Positions 4,490 to 5,067 of a stretch of 5,067 bases of DNA are shown here, one piece after another; positions within the stretch are counted from its first letter, which is position 1; every line of letters starts with the position of its first letter. Source of the stretch: Chloroflexota bacterium. GTDB taxonomy: Bacteria > Chloroflexota > Limnocylindria > Limnocylindrales > CSP1-4. The stretch lies in NCBI GenBank assembly GCA_021786915.1, contig JAJYMP010000448.1, positions 1 through 5,067 on the forward strand. The letters are read 5' to 3'. The translations under genes and the position numbers were made by a program. The notes beneath the pieces were generated by a model that saw only the letters and a program-made list of their open reading frames with translations, was not told the DNA's origin and did no database searches.

Positions 4490-5067
4490 ATGTCCGGACA
4501 TTCCAAGTGGTCAACGATCAAGCGCCAGAAGGGCGTCAATGACGCCAAGCGCGGCGCCATGTTCACCAAGGTCGCCCGCGAGATCATGGTCGCGGCCCGC
4601 GCAGGCGGCGGCGACCCTGACGCGAACTACCGGCTGCGCCTGGCGATGGACAAGGCCCGCTCGATCAACATGCCCGCGGACAACGTCAAGCGGGCGATCG
4701 AGAAGGCGACCGGTGCCGGCGGCGACGTCGTGTACGAGGAGATCACCTACGAGGGCTACGGCAGCGGCGGCGTCGCCGTCCTGGTCGAGACGGCCACGGA
4801 CAACCGGAACCGGACCGCAGCCGAGGTGCGCTCCATCTTCACCAAGGCCGGCGGGCAGCTCGCCGGCTCGGGCGCCGTCGCCTGGCAGTTCGAGGTCCGC
4901 GGGCTCATCACCGTCGCCCGGGATGGCGTCGACCCCGACGAGGTGGCGCTGGCCGCCATCGACGCGGGCGCGGCCGACGTGGACACCGAGACCGACCCGA
5001 TCGAGATCTACACCGAGCCCTCGGACCTCGAGTCGGTGCGCAAGGCGCTCGACGCGGCCGGGGTGGC
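4490..5067 (+). CDS. yebC: YebC/TACO1 family protein (cut by window edge)
   Basis: The first 192 codons of a class I YebC protein; the family usually has about 240-255 residues, so roughly the last 50-60 are missing. YebC proteins were long annotated as transcriptional regulators, but more recent work on the family, including mitochondrial TACO1, links them to ribosomes and to easing translation of proline-rich stretches. The start MSGHSKWSTIKRQKGVNDAKRG is the family signature and fixes the ATG. FTKVAREIMVAARAGGGDP and NYRLRLAMDKARSINMP complete the helical first domain (about 1-75), and YEGYGSGGVAVLVETATDNRNRT begins the second domain near residue 87. GSGAVAWQFEVRGLI (about 126-140) leads into the third domain. 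The gene is divergent from the EF-G paralogue across 190 bases and appears to be leaderless. In many actinobacteria yebC precedes ruvCAB, but the window ends too soon to see this. Confidence 0.96.
   Translation, partial: MSGHSKWSTIKRQKGVNDAKRGAMFTKVAREIMVAARAGGGDPDANYRLRLAMDKARSINMPADNVKRAIEKATGAGGDVVYEEITYEGYGSGGVAVLVETATDNRNRTAAEVRSIFTKAGGQLAGSGAVAWQFEVRGLITVARDGVDPDEVALAAIDAGAADVDTETDPIEIYTEPSDLESVRKALDAAGV

Noticed and set aside
4300..4587. A 96-residue N-terminal extension of the EF-G-like protein.
   Set aside because: It crosses the divergent promoter and the antisense of the yebC start, shows no EF-G homology, and ATG 4299 with GAGAGGA upstream fits the family start.

Overview
This is a high-GC window that looks like ordinary chromosome from an actinobacterial-type organism. 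Codon third positions are mostly G or C: by hand count about 238 of 250 in hisA. The gene families also fit: an EF-G paralogue of the EF-G2 kind, a YerC/YecD-type TrpR-like regulator beside histidine genes, and a class I YebC. The exact phylum cannot be fixed from the sequence. There is no CRISPR array, insertion sequence, rRNA or intact tRNA. No stretch over 300 bases lacks a gene; the gaps are 99, 30, 165 and 190 bases.

Left third (1-1548), histidine biosynthesis. On the minus strand a 107-residue TrpR-superfamily protein (696-373) overlaps the start of hisG (376 to beyond the left edge) by 4 bases (ATGA), so the two are almost certainly co-transcribed and translationally coupled. Divergent from them on the plus strand is a complete hisA (796-1548). 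The 99-base spacer is an AT-rich island with a tandem 8-base repeat (tgatagca twice) lying in an imperfect 22-base palindrome. This is a natural candidate operator for the TrpR-like protein, giving a local circuit over hisG (first pathway step) and hisA (fourth step).

Middle (1579-2220). A small P-loop kinase of the AAA_33 / zeta-toxin-like class lies convergent to hisA. Its codon use is less GC-biased than its neighbours' (about 32 of 158 codons end in A or T), which suggests an accessory or later-acquired gene. Upstream of it, just after the EF-G-like gene, is a perfect 12-bp GC-rich hairpin that probably ends that transcript.

Right half (2221-5067), translation factors. A complete 692-residue EF-G paralogue on the minus strand keeps all EF-G domains but has replaced the switch I threonine and the catalytic histidine of the G3 motif (DTPGY instead of DTPGH). 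Divergent from it starts yebC, a YebC/TACO1 family protein cut by the right edge. The 190-base spacer carries a perfect 11-base tandem repeat running into a TATACT box 8 bases before the yebC ATG, with no Shine-Dalgarno sequence, so yebC is probably leaderless.

No wholly new system is evident. The best leads are the altered GTPase centre of the EF-G paralogue and its pairing with yebC, and the proposed TrpR-like/histidine regulatory circuit with its repeat operator.
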